The notes under the pieces were generated by a model. The model did not search any database, had not been told where the DNA came from, and worked only from the letters and a program-made list of their open reading frames with translations. Positions 1 through 7,990 of a stretch of DNA of 64,000 bases are shown in pieces; position 1 is the stretch's first letter, and each line of letters starts with the position of its first letter. The DNA comes from Planktotalea frisia (GTDB lineage: Bacteria; Pseudomonadota; Alphaproteobacteria; Rhodobacterales; Rhodobacteraceae). The position numbers and the translations under genes were made by a program. The stretch covers positions 1 through 64,000 of the forward strand of contig NZ_MLCB01000143.1 in NCBI RefSeq assembly GCF_001890925.1. Direction: 5' to 3'.

Positions 1-225
1 ACCAGATACGCCGCCAACCTTCAAACCGCCCAAACACCAGATTCAGTCATAGCTCTTTTTAAGAGTTCGGTTAATATTGGTGTCGCTCCCAGGACTTAAC
101 ATTGCGTTAACAGCGGTGCCATCTCAACAAATTCTTCATAAATTCGTTTAGAAAACCTTGCAGATTGGGCGTGTTTCCGCTTGAACCAGCGCGCAAGGCC
201 CTCAGACCAAAAAGGCACAACGCTC

Positions 226-600
226 ATGACCACTTGGATTACCGTTTGCGACACCTGCAAGCACGACGACTGGAATGCGGAAACGCAGCCACAGACAGAC
301 GGTGAACTTCTCGCCGAAGCCGTCGAAAAAGCGGCCATTGGTGCCGAAGGCATCAAAACCCGTCGCGTGTCATGCTTGATGGGCTGCTCACACAGCTGCA
401 ACATCGCAATCCAAGCACCGGGCAAATTGGCCTACACGCTTGGTAAATTCGACAGCTCAGAAGAATCTGCGATGGGCATCGTTGAATACGCGAGCAAACA
501 CGCAGCCTCAGAGACTGGCCAAGTCCCGTTTCGCGAATGGCCTAAAGCCATCAAAGGGCACTTCATCACACGCCACCCCCCTGTGCCTGATAACGAATGA
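226..600 (+). CDS. DUF1636 family metal-binding protein
   Basis: The 124-residue product resembles the DUF1636 family, small cysteine-rich proteins often encoded among cobalamin genes in alphaproteobacteria. Five cysteines are placed like a thioredoxin-fold 2Fe-2S or metal-binding site: C8 and C11 (CDTC) near the start, and C50, C54 and C58 in CLMGCSHSC. I chose the ATG at 226 because an upstream in-frame TTG at 181 adds 15 residues of unconvincing sequence. The stop overlaps the next gene's ATG (ATGA), so the protein is translationally coupled to the cobalamin genes downstream. A role in cobalt or cobalamin handling is inferred from this context; the biochemical function is not established. 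Confidence 0.8.
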   Translation: MTTWITVCDTCKHDDWNAETQPQTDGELLAEAVEKAAIGAEGIKTRRVSCLMGCSHSCNIAIQAPGKLAYTLGKFDSSEESAMGIVEYASKHAASETGQVPFREWPKAIKGHFITRHPPVPDNE

Positions 601-1544
601 GCAACGCTCCGCGCGATCACGGTGGCGGGCTTGATGGCGCGGCCATGCTCTATGGCGGTGCGCGCAATGATTGGATTGACCTCTCTACCGGGATCAATCC
701 TGTGCCTTACCCGATCGGTGAATTTACCCAAAATGATTGGACAGCGCTTCCTGACGCTGCCGCGTTTAACGCTTTAACACAAGCGGCGCGCAGCTTTTGG
801 AATGTTCCTGATGGCGCTGCAATTCTACCTGCTCCGGGCGCGTCAGCCCTGATTGCTCGCATCCCAGCGCTCGCCACAGCTGCGCGCGTCGATATTCCTA
901 AACCGACCTACAACGAGCACGCCGCCGCGTTTCAAGCGCAAGGTTGGACCCTTTCGCAAGACAACCCGAGCGCGCGCGTTTTGGTACACCCGAACAACCC
1001 TGATGGCCGCTTTTGGTCAGACAGCGATGCAAGTGCGCCGCTCACCGTCCTTGACGAGAGCTTTTGTGACATCGCGCCAGACGCGAGCCTCATTCATCTC
1101 GCGGAACGTGACGGCGTGATCGTTCTCAAGAGCTTTGGCAAATTCTGGGGACTCGCGGGGCTTCGACTTGGTTTCGCGATTGGTGATCCGACTCTCATTG
1201 CGCGCCTCAATGATTTCATCGGTCCTTGGGCCATCAGCGGGCCTGCTTTACGCACGGGTGCGCTGGCTCTGAACGACCATACTTGGGCAGATCAAACCCG
1301 CGCGCGCCTCGGCGCTGATGCAGCGCGGCTTGATGTTTTGATGCGCACGCATGGGGCAGATGTCGTCGGTGGCACCTCTTTGTTTCGCCTCTACGACGTA
1401 GGCGATGCTGCTGCATGGCGAGCCAAACTCGCGCGCGCACACATCTGGTCACGTGTTTTTCCCTACTCCGACAAGTGGCTCCGCCTTGGCCTGCCTGCAC
1501 CTGATCAATGGGCCCGCTTTAGCGCCGCACTTTCAGCGAAATGA
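597..1544 (+). CDS. cobD: Threonine-phosphate decarboxylase (cobalamin synthesis)
   Basis: This is a fold-type I PLP enzyme expected to decarboxylate L-threonine O-3-phosphate to (R)-1-amino-2-propanol phosphate, the linker of the cobalamin nucleotide loop. Visible features are HPNNPDG (about 131-137) for the phosphate/aspartate region, LDESF (about 152-156), and SFGKFWGLAGLR (179-190) with the likely PLP lysine K182. The length of 315 residues is on the short side but normal for alphaproteobacterial members. It overlaps both neighbours by ATGA, with CbiB next, which uses the product. In Pseudomonas denitrificans nomenclature this gene is called cobC; cobD here follows Salmonella naming. Confidence 0.9.
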   Translation: MSNAPRDHGGGLDGAAMLYGGARNDWIDLSTGINPVPYPIGEFTQNDWTALPDAAAFNALTQAARSFWNVPDGAAILPAPGASALIARIPALATAARVDIPKPTYNEHAAAFQAQGWTLSQDNPSARVLVHPNNPDGRFWSDSDASAPLTVLDESFCDIAPDASLIHLAERDGVIVLKSFGKFWGLAGLRLGFAIGDPTLIARLNDFIGPWAISGPALRTGALALNDHTWADQTRARLGADAARLDVLMRTHGADVVGGTSLFRLYDVGDAAAWRAKLARAHIWSRVFPYSDKWLRLGLPAPDQWARFSAALSAK

Positions 1545-2455
1545 CCACCGCGGGCGTTCTCTTATGTGCGCTTGTCTTAGATGCGCTTTTGGGCGAGCCT
1601 CGTTGGCTATGGTCGCGCGCGCCGCATCCAGCTGTCTTGATGGGCAACCTGATTAGTTGGTGCGATAAACGGTTTAATTCTGACGGTTTGCTGCGTCTCA
1701 AAGGGTCGCTGGTGATGCTCTCGCTTGGTGTTTTTGCCATTCTTTTGGGAGCCCTCATTTCAAAATTCGGATGGGCGCTTGAAATCATCATCGTCGCTAT
1801 CCTCATCGCGCAGAAATCGCTGGTTGAACATGTCGCCGCTGTCGCCACCGCCTTGCGCCAATCGACCGAAAATGGTCGTGCATCTGTTGCCATGATCGTT
1901 GGGCGCGACACGGCAGATATGGACGATCCCGCCATCGCGCGCAGTGCTATTGAAAGCGCGGCAGAGAACCTCTCCGACGGAGTAATCGCCCCCGCGTTCT
2001 GGTTCTTGATCGGTGGGTTACCACTCCTCTTGCTCTATAAAATCACCAACACCGCTGACAGCATGATCGGCTACCGCACCCCGCGCCATGAAGCGTTCGG
2101 TTGGGCCGCTGCACGCTTTGATGATCTGTTAAACTTGATCCCTGCGCGCCTGACGGCGCTGTTGATCGCTTTGCCCTATGGCTTGCTCTCAAAGCTCCCC
2201 GAAATCCGCAAAGAGGCGCTAAAACACCGCTCGCCGAATGCAGGCTGGCCCGAGGCGGCAATGGCCCGCGCGTTGGGTGTCGCCGTTTCTGGCCCGCGCA
2301 GCTACGAGGGCGCACTGCGCGACTTTCCGTTCGTCAACGAGACCGGCCGCAAAAGCCTGAGCGCAAATGACATTGAGGCTGCCTGCCGTGCGCTCTGGGT
2401 CACATGGGGTGTTTTTGCAGCTTTGGTGTTTGCGCTCTGGCTGTTCAGTTTCTAA
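1541..2455 (+). CDS. cbiB: Adenosylcobinamide-phosphate synthase CbiB
   Basis: This integral membrane enzyme attaches aminopropanol phosphate to adenosylcobyric acid to give adenosylcobinamide phosphate. The 304-residue sequence has the family's N-terminal EPRWLWSRAPHPAVLMG signature, the segment GRDTADMDD, the conserved SAAENLSDGVIAPAFWF and the MIGYRTPRHEAFGWAAARFDD loop, plus several hydrophobic segments including the C-terminal one. It is coupled to the threonine-phosphate decarboxylase gene by an ATGA overlap. The alternative name in alphaproteobacteria is cobD. The next gene is unrelated and starts 35 bases further on, so the cobalamin operon appears to end here. Confidence 0.93.
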   Translation: MTTAGVLLCALVLDALLGEPRWLWSRAPHPAVLMGNLISWCDKRFNSDGLLRLKGSLVMLSLGVFAILLGALISKFGWALEIIIVAILIAQKSLVEHVAAVATALRQSTENGRASVAMIVGRDTADMDDPAIARSAIESAAENLSDGVIAPAFWFLIGGLPLLLLYKITNTADSMIGYRTPRHEAFGWAAARFDDLLNLIPARLTALLIALPYGLLSKLPEIRKEALKHRSPNAGWPEAAMARALGVAVSGPRSYEGALRDFPFVNETGRKSLSANDIEAACRALWVTWGVFAALVFALWLFSF

Positions 2456-2490
2456 GCTGCGTTCAACCTATTCAAAGGACTTTCATTAAC

Positions 2491-3666
2491 ATGTTTTCAC
2501 GCTTTTCTACAGTTGCGCTGGTCGCACTTCTGGCTGCGTCTCCTGCTCTGGCTCAATCCTGTGGCGGTGCGTTTGGCAGTTTCGTCAACGGTCTCAAGAC
2601 CGAAGCCGTCCAACGCGGTCATGATCGTGCTTCGGTTGATCGCTTTTTCGCCAGCGTGCGACAAGACCCTGCCGTACTCAAAGCAGATCGCGCACAAGGC
2701 GTGTTTCAGATGCCATTCGTGGATTTCTCACGCCGTTTGATCAGCCAAGGCCGGATCAACAAAGGCCGTGCCATGGGACAGCAATTCAATTCGGTGTTCA
2801 GTCGGATCGAGCGGGACTACGGAATTTCGCGCGGCGTGCTTTTGGCCTTTTGGGCGTTCGAGACCGACTATGGCGCGGTACAGGGCAACTTCAACACAGC
2901 AAATGCTTTGATCACATTGGCACATGATTGCCGTCGTCCAGAGCTCTTTCGACCACAAATTTTCGCGGCGCTAGAACTGTTCGAGAAGGGCAACTTCGAT
3001 CCAGCCCGCACGACAGGCGCATGGGCCGGAGAGATCGGGATGGTCCAAATGCTTCCAGCGGATATCCTCGAGAACGGTATGGACGGTGATGGCGACGGGC
3101 GCGTGTCACTGAAAACCTCTGCGCCAGATGCGCTTGTTTCGGGCGGTAAAATGCTTAGCGCGCTCGGGTGGCGCAAGGGTGAGCCGTGGTTACAGGAAGT
3201 CACAATACCAAACGATTTTGATTGGTCTAAGACAGGGCTCAACCATTCAGCAGATGCAGCCGAATGGCAAAAGTTGGGTGTGCGTGCACGCGGTGGTAAA
3301 TTAACCGGTGGCTTGAGCAGTTCGATCATCATACCGCAAGGACGCAAAGGGCCTGCGTTCATCGCATATCCGAATTTTCGCGTTTATTTTGAATGGAACC
3401 AGAGTTTTACCTATGTGCTTACGGCTGCGTATTTCGCCAATCGTCTTGAGGGCGCGCAGGTCTATAACGCAGGTACGCCAGATGTCGGCCTAAGCGGCGC
3501 ACAGATGAAAAGCTTGCAGCAAAAACTGGCTGCGCGTGGCTATAACGTGGGTAAGATTGACGGGATTTTAGGTGCCAATACACGCGCTGCCGTGCAGGAT
3601 GTGCAAAAGAAAATGGGGCTGCCTGCGGACGCTTGGCCAACGCCAGCATTGCTCAACAAGCTCTAG
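2491..3666 (+). CDS. Lytic murein transglycosylase (MltB-like) with peptidoglycan-binding tail
   Basis: This periplasmic enzyme cleaves the MurNAc-GlcNAc bond of peptidoglycan to form 1,6-anhydro ends. The ATG at 2491 is followed by a clear signal peptide (hydrophobic VALVALLAASPALA, cleavage after ALA-Q). Residues about 25-320 match the SLT_2/MltB-type domain, with RDYGISRGVLLAFWAFETDYG containing the catalytic glutamate and GEIGMVQMLPAD downstream. The last 60 residues (LSGAQMKSLQQKLAARGY...IDGILGANTRAAVQ) form a PG_binding_1 repeat. The 391-residue length is normal. Longer upstream frames run back into cbiB and lack a signal peptide at the start. It is convergent with the lipoprotein gene that follows. 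Confidence 0.92.
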   Translation: MFSRFSTVALVALLAASPALAQSCGGAFGSFVNGLKTEAVQRGHDRASVDRFFASVRQDPAVLKADRAQGVFQMPFVDFSRRLISQGRINKGRAMGQQFNSVFSRIERDYGISRGVLLAFWAFETDYGAVQGNFNTANALITLAHDCRRPELFRPQIFAALELFEKGNFDPARTTGAWAGEIGMVQMLPADILENGMDGDGDGRVSLKTSAPDALVSGGKMLSALGWRKGEPWLQEVTIPNDFDWSKTGLNHSADAAEWQKLGVRARGGKLTGGLSSSIIIPQGRKGPAFIAYPNFRVYFEWNQSFTYVLTAAYFANRLEGAQVYNAGTPDVGLSGAQMKSLQQKLAARGYNVGKIDGILGANTRAAVQDVQKKMGLPADAWPTPALLNKL

Positions 3667-3688
3667 CTTCATCTTGCTAAATAAACTC
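3667..3688 (+). repeat. Copy 1 of a dispersed intergenic motif
   Basis: The sequence CTTCATCTTGC followed by TAAATAAACTC begins at the base after the stop codon of the lytic transglycosylase gene. Three further copies occur in this window, at 18191-18212 (other strand), 23553-23574 and 49578-49599. They agree at about 18 or more of 22 positions. The function is unknown; see the finding on this motif. Confidence 0.7.
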
Positions 3689-3689
3689 T

Positions 3690-3711
3690 CGTCCCCTTCT
3701 TGGAGGGGACG
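3690..3711. terminator. Hairpin between convergent genes
   Basis: CGTCCCCT and AGGGGACG pair as an 8-base stem with a 6-base loop, between the stop codons of the lytic transglycosylase (+) and the lipoprotein gene (-). There is no long T-run on either side, so it is a plausible but weak bidirectional terminator. Confidence 0.5.
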
Positions 3712-3719
3712 AAACAGCC

Positions 3720-4337
3720 TTAGTTCACCGTTTTAAGCTCAACATTCTTCGCAGCACCAAACGCCGTCGCTTTGTCGCCTGCGTCGTCTTCGAACAAACT
3801 GCCCTCTTTAACGCCGGGCAGTTTCGCAAACTCTTCCATCAGTTTTTTGGGGAACAGATGGCTACCGATATTTTCAAAGCCCTCTAATTGAGATAGCAAG
3901 TTAGACGTGGACATCGTACATTGCGAAGACCCGACCGGCCCTAAAGTACGTGCAAGTGCAAAGGCTTTCTCAGCAACTTCGGGCGAAACGACGATTTCTT
4001 GCGTTACAACATGGAAAGTCTCGCGGGCGTGCGCGCCTTTATAGGTCTGATAAACCTCAGGGTTCACACCATAGATCACGTCATTACGCTCAGGGATTTG
4101 CGAATGCGCAAAGGAACCGGCAGGATCCCAGATCACGCGTTGCGACGCGTTGATCATCAAGGATGTATGCGCCCCCCCGCCGGAGCGGTTAGAAATCATT
4201 GTCATAAGGGTCAAAGTTGAGGGACCAGGTTCGCGATACGCCATGCGCGCGACCATTTCATCGGGGGCCCAGACCTGTTTGCCAGCACAGCCCATCAAGG
4301 CCAATGGCAATAAGATGCAAATCAGAAACTTACGCAT
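3720..4337 (-). CDS. Lipoprotein, possibly permuted NlpC/P60-like
   Basis: The 205-residue protein starts with a lipoprotein signal peptide (MRKFLICILLPLALMGC, lipobox LMGC, acylated Cys17). I do not recognise a named family with certainty. The order of potential catalytic residues, a histidine in GGGAHTSLMIN (H57) followed by a hydrophobic strand and VIWDPAGSF, then a cysteine in SSQCTMSTSNLL (C140), resembles circularly permuted papain-like (YiiX/DUF830, LRAT-like) hydrolases, where His precedes Cys. That assignment is inference. It would sit at the inner face of the outer membrane or on the inner membrane; nothing flanking it gives a pathway. The coding start is well defined by the signal peptide. 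Confidence 0.75.
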   Translation of the reverse strand: MRKFLICILLPLALMGCAGKQVWAPDEMVARMAYREPGPSTLTLMTMISNRSGGGAHTSLMINASQRVIWDPAGSFAHSQIPERNDVIYGVNPEVYQTYKGAHARETFHVVTQEIVVSPEVAEKAFALARTLGPVGSSQCTMSTSNLLSQLEGFENIGSHLFPKKLMEEFAKLPGVKEGSLFEDDAGDKATAFGAAKNVELKTVN

Positions 4338-4395
4338 AACAACCGCCCCCCAGCGAACAAAAGCGCGCGTCTGTCAAAGCGCGCCTTCGTAGAAA

Positions 4396-4530
4396 TCAGC
4401 CGTTAACGAGAGCAGCGAAAATCAAAATGCCGATAGAGGCAACAGCGCCCCATGTGACGTACTTTAGAAAGCCGTCAAACGTCTTTTCCTGCACAGATGT
4501 GTCCATGCTACCGTGTTTATGTTCAGCCAT
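4396..4530 (-). CDS. aa3-type cytochrome c oxidase subunit IV
   Basis: This 44-residue protein is below usual ORF cut-offs. Translation of the minus strand from 4530 gives MAEHKHGSMDTSVQEK, then TFDGFLKYVTWGAVAS and a single membrane helix IGILIFAALVNG. This matches the bacterial aa3-type oxidase subunit IV family (COX4_pro_2), where a short polar N-terminus with histidines precedes one transmembrane helix. The subunit lies at the edge of the aa3 oxidase in the cytoplasmic membrane and is not needed for catalysis in known examples. It stands alone here, with the other oxidase genes outside this window, which is normal for alphaproteobacteria. Confidence 0.85.
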   Translation of the reverse strand: MAEHKHGSMDTSVQEKTFDGFLKYVTWGAVASIGILIFAALVNG

Positions 4531-4626
4531 TGTTATGCTCCTGCTAAAAGGTTTGGCGCTGGTTAGCCGATTCCGATGCGCCTGTCACCTAGGACGAAGT
4601 CGCGCACCCTTAAATTCTGTGTAAAA

Positions 4627-5070
4627 TTACGTCGTATCGTTGGCGAGCTTGAAACCGATGCGATTTGGTTCCTCTGCCTCTACCTCTTTTGGCAAAACGC
4701 GCAGCATCACATTCAACTGGCTTACATGCTGAACAAGCTGTGTCTTGCCACCCGCAGGATCAGAGCCGTAAAATGTCACGATATCTGGATCGAAAAAGCC
4801 CATCCCTTCGATCTTGAGCACACCAGCATCGCCGCCCGTAAAGCCCATCGCGACTTCGTGCTCGTTGTCGAGCTGCTCTTCAAAGTTCTGGATATAGAGG
4901 ATCAAGCGCTCATAGGCCCACTCTGCTGGGCTTTTCGCTTTGGCAGGTTTTCCCTTGAGCCCATCTGTGCGCTCATCTCGGCACTTGCCACCATCCGTAT
5001 GCTTTTCAAAGCGGCGCGGCATCGCATCGGCTTCGGCCACTTCTGCAGCGGTTTTGATTTGATCGTTCAT
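4627..5070 (-). CDS. Conserved protein, DUF6173-like
   Basis: The 147-residue product starts MNDQIKTAAEVAEADAMPRR and has a charged, disordered-looking N-terminal third followed by a compact, probably mixed alpha/beta region from about residue 50 (SPAEWAYERLILYIQNFEEQL...GFFDPDIVTFYGSDPAGGKTQLVQHVSQLNVML). I associate this pattern with the alphaproteobacterial DUF6173 family, but no activity is known. No signal peptide or membrane segment is visible. It lies 25 bases downstream of the MBL-fold gene and probably shares its transcript. An upstream in-frame start at 5256 would overlap the MBL gene deeply and is unlikely. Confidence 0.7.
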   Translation of the reverse strand: MNDQIKTAAEVAEADAMPRRFEKHTDGGKCRDERTDGLKGKPAKAKSPAEWAYERLILYIQNFEEQLDNEHEVAMGFTGGDAGVLKIEGMGFFDPDIVTFYGSDPAGGKTQLVQHVSQLNVMLRVLPKEVEAEEPNRIGFKLANDTT

Positions 5071-5095
5071 GTCACTCTCCCCAAGACATCGCCGC

Positions 5096-6139
5096 TTAGG
5101 TTTTGCGACGATAGACCCATGCACCGTCTTCACGTTTTTCACGCGTCGCGCGGCCTTCCAGCCAAAGGTGCTGCACATGGGCGATAGATTCAACCAGCGC
5201 GAGGCCATATTCCGCAGGCCCAATCTTGCGTTTGAACAAAACAGAGAAACATTCACCCGCCGTGCAAGGCGTTTCCAGATGCGCTTCGAGTCGTGTCAGC
5301 GCAGAGTGATGGTTGTCGATCAATTGGCGCATACGGATCGGCAAACCCGTAAACGGCAGCTTATGCCCGCCCAAAACAAGGTGATCAGCCCGCGCAAAGC
5401 TGTTCAATCGCTCACACGCCTCAAGCCAGTCACCGACCGGATCGGCGTCGGGTTCCGTCGCATAAACACCAATATTGGAGCTGATCGAAGACAGTATTTG
5501 ATCCCCTGCGATCACCAGATTGTCATCGCGCGACCACAGCGTTGCGTGCTCAGGCGCATGTCCATTGCCCATATGCACATCCCAGTCGCGCCCACCGACG
5601 CGAATCGTATCGCCCTGTTTGATACGTCGATAGCCAAGCGGCATGGGTGCCACGACATCTGAGAAATTGAACGGGCGCTCACTTGCGCGCTGTTTGATGA
5701 TCTCTTCGTCCATGCCCGCGCTACGCCAAAAGGCAACGGTTTCCGAGGTTGCGACTTCTTGCGTATCAAGCTGTAGCATACGCCCCATCAACCAAGCCGT
5801 ACGCGTCGTCCAAAGCTCTGCGCCATGCTCGGACTGGAACCATCCTGCAAGACCAATGTGATCAGGATGATGATGCGTAACGATCACACGTGAAATCGGC
5901 TTGCCCTGCAACGGGCCGTCCATGATCTCCGCCCAAATCCCGCGGGTTTTGCGGCTGTCGAACCCTGTGTCCACAATCGTCCAACTGTCGCCCTCATCAA
6001 GCGCGTAGACGTTCACGTGATCGAGCTTCATTGGCAAAGGTAGACGCATCCAAAGCACGCCCTCTGCAACTTCTATTGCTTCGGAACCACTTGGCGGTGT
6101 TTCCCAAGGGTAGCGCAATGCGAGCGTTTGTTCGTTCAT
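5096..6139 (-). CDS. MBL-fold metallo-hydrolase
   Basis: The 347-residue protein has a metallo-beta-lactamase fold: VTHHHPDHIG carries the HxHxDH zinc ligands, NGHAPEHATLW the next histidine, and VIAGDQILSSIS the bridging aspartate. A C-terminal helical extension (LIDNHHSALTRLEAHLETP...) is of the type seen in Rhodobacterales hydrolases grouped with LACTB2/glyoxalase II-like enzymes. The substrate is probably a thioester or similar ester, suggested by its ATGA overlap with the upstream acyl-CoA dehydrogenase gene. No signal peptide is present, so it acts in the cytoplasm. Confidence 0.85.
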   Translation of the reverse strand: MNEQTLALRYPWETPPSGSEAIEVAEGVLWMRLPLPMKLDHVNVYALDEGDSWTIVDTGFDSRKTRGIWAEIMDGPLQGKPISRVIVTHHHPDHIGLAGWFQSEHGAELWTTRTAWLMGRMLQLDTQEVATSETVAFWRSAGMDEEIIKQRASERPFNFSDVVAPMPLGYRRIKQGDTIRVGGRDWDVHMGNGHAPEHATLWSRDDNLVIAGDQILSSISSNIGVYATEPDADPVGDWLEACERLNSFARADHLVLGGHKLPFTGLPIRMRQLIDNHHSALTRLEAHLETPCTAGECFSVLFKRKIGPAEYGLALVESIAHVQHLWLEGRATREKREDGAWVYRRKT

Positions 6140-7857
6140 AATCCTGCCAATTCATCAACGCTGAGCGCATAGAGGTCTTTGTCGCCGACCTGTGCTTCTG
6201 CGAGCAGACTGATATGTTCGGGCAGTAGCCGCGACATATAGATGTTGGCGAGCTTGGTGCGTGGGCCGATGCCCTTTTCCGCGCTGGCCGCTTTCAGGTG
6301 CGCATAACCGCCAATCACGCGCGCAAAGGCTGTCAAATAGGCATGTGCTCCGGCGAAACGCGCGTTCAACTCGCTTTGCTCAAGCATCCATTCCGTGGCT
6401 TCGCGCAAGGCCTCAACCGCTTCCCACAAAGGTGAACCAAGTGTCGGGCATGCCTCTCGCGCGCTTTCAGTGAACTCTGCAATTTCATCAAGCAGGGCAA
6501 ACGCCGCTTCGCCACCGTCCATGAGTTTACGCGCGACAAGGTCCATTCCTTGGATACCATTGGTGCCCTCGTAGATCGCCGTCACGCGCACATCGCGGTA
6601 GAACTGCGCAGCACCAGTTTCTTCGATGAAACCCATGCCACCGTGCACCTGAACGCCCATTTCAGCGACGCGCATGCCTGTTTCTGTGCCGAATGCTTTT
6701 GCGATAGGCGTCAGGAATGCAGCGCGCGCGCCCCAAGCGTCTTCTGCCGTCGCTTTTTGCAGATCAATCGCAACGGCGCACATCAAGGCAATAGAACGTG
6801 CGGCAAAAACATCCGCCTTCATGACAGACAGCATACGACGCACATCCGCATGATCTATGATTGTGCCGCGCCCGACTTCGGACAGGCTGCGCCCTTGTTT
6901 ACGCTCAGACGCGTAGGTCATCGCCTGTTGCATGGCCGCCTCGGCAATGCCGATCCCCTGCCCGCCGACACCAAGGCGCGCATTGTTCATCATGGTGAAC
7001 ATCGCGCGCATACCGCCGCCCGCTTCACCGACAAGCCAACCCTTTGCGCCCTCATATTGCATCACAGCAGTCGGACTTCCGTGCAGGCCGAGCTTGTGCT
7101 CAAGACTGACAACTTTCAGAGTATTACCAACGCCGATCTTGCCTTGCTCATTCGGGATAAACTTGGGCACCAGAAACAGGCTGATGCCCTTTGTTCCAGC
7201 AGCGCCATCGGGCAATCGCGCAAGGACCAAATGGCAAATGTTGTCGGCAACATCGTGATCACCCCATGTGATGTAGATCTTTTGCCCAGACACGCTGTAA
7301 GTGCCATCGCCGTTTGGCTCTGCCTTGGAGGTCAAAGCACCCACATCACTACCCGCCTGTGGTTCTGTCAGGTTCATCGTGCCTGTCCATTCGCCGGAAA
7401 TCAGCTTGGGGAGGTAGAGCTCTTTTATCGCGTCCGAGGCGTGATGTTCCAACGCTTCAATCTGGCCTTGCGACATGAGCGGCGCAAGTTGCAGCGACAA
7501 ACATGCACCCGACATCATCTCGTTGACTGCTGTCGTCATGGTCATTGGCAGACCCATGCCACCATGCTCAGGACTTGCAGACATCCCGACCCAACCGCCC
7601 TCAGCGATGGCTTTGTAGCCTTCGGCAAACCCGGGCGATGTGCGCACAACACCGTTTTCAAGACTTGCAGGTGTGAGATCGCCTGCGCGATTGAGGGGCG
7701 CGATTTTTTCCTCGCATAAATGCGCGGCCTCACCAAGGATGGCCGCCGTCATATCTGCCCCTGCATCCTCAAAGCGAGGATGCGCCGTAACGGCATCAAA
7801 CCCGACCACGTGATCGAACAAAAACTGATATTCAGCGAGAGGAGCACGATAGGACAT
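6136..7857 (-). CDS. Acyl-CoA dehydrogenase (long form)
   Basis: This FAD enzyme is expected to form a trans-2 double bond in an acyl-CoA. In order: N-terminal helical domain, mid-domain MNLTEPQAGSDVGALTSKAEP (FAD/substrate-binding motif), YYITWGDHDV-like KIYITWGDHDVADN, C-terminal helical domain with ARLGVGGQGIGIAEAAMQQA and QVHGGMGFIEETGAAQFYRDVRVTAIYEGTNGIQGMDLVARKL, where the E of YEGTNGIQ is the likely catalytic base. At 573 residues it is the long AcdB/DmdC-like form with an extra C-terminal domain. Methylthioacryloyl production by DmdC in DMSP catabolism is possible but no dmd neighbours are present. It leads an operon with the MBL-fold gene. Confidence 0.88.
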   Translation of the reverse strand: MSYRAPLAEYQFLFDHVVGFDAVTAHPRFEDAGADMTAAILGEAAHLCEEKIAPLNRAGDLTPASLENGVVRTSPGFAEGYKAIAEGGWVGMSASPEHGGMGLPMTMTTAVNEMMSGACLSLQLAPLMSQGQIEALEHHASDAIKELYLPKLISGEWTGTMNLTEPQAGSDVGALTSKAEPNGDGTYSVSGQKIYITWGDHDVADNICHLVLARLPDGAAGTKGISLFLVPKFIPNEQGKIGVGNTLKVVSLEHKLGLHGSPTAVMQYEGAKGWLVGEAGGGMRAMFTMMNNARLGVGGQGIGIAEAAMQQAMTYASERKQGRSLSEVGRGTIIDHADVRRMLSVMKADVFAARSIALMCAVAIDLQKATAEDAWGARAAFLTPIAKAFGTETGMRVAEMGVQVHGGMGFIEETGAAQFYRDVRVTAIYEGTNGIQGMDLVARKLMDGGEAAFALLDEIAEFTESAREACPTLGSPLWEAVEALREATEWMLEQSELNARFAGAHAYLTAFARVIGGYAHLKAASAEKGIGPRTKLANIYMSRLLPEHISLLAEAQVGDKDLYALSVDELAGL

Positions 7858-7990
7858 TTAGGCCAACTTTCTTCTTATCAATTTACAAGCGCGTGCATGA
7901 AACGTATGCCAGCGCAGGCTTGAGCGAGTTTACAAATCACGCTGCAAGGCCCGCAATCGAAACGCAACGTCAAAGCAAGGAACGCACATC

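Noticed and set aside
1-225. Cobalamin riboswitch at the left edge
   Set aside because: I looked for the conserved GCCACTG and B12-box stretches and did not find them; only ordinary intergenic sequence precedes the DUF1636 gene.
4576-5187. 203-codon plus-strand frame opposite the DUF6173-like gene
   Set aside because: It spans two genes and an intergenic region in the antisense direction and has no start signal.
6550-7719. 389-codon plus-strand frame opposite the acyl-CoA dehydrogenase
   Set aside because: It is an antisense shadow: the opposite strand encodes a complete, motif-bearing enzyme, and this frame shows no domain or ribosome binding site.
6136-7857. DmdC of DMSP catabolism
   Set aside because: The length fits the DmdC-like branch, but there is no dmdB, dmdD or acuH nearby and sequence alone does not separate it from other long acyl-CoA dehydrogenases.
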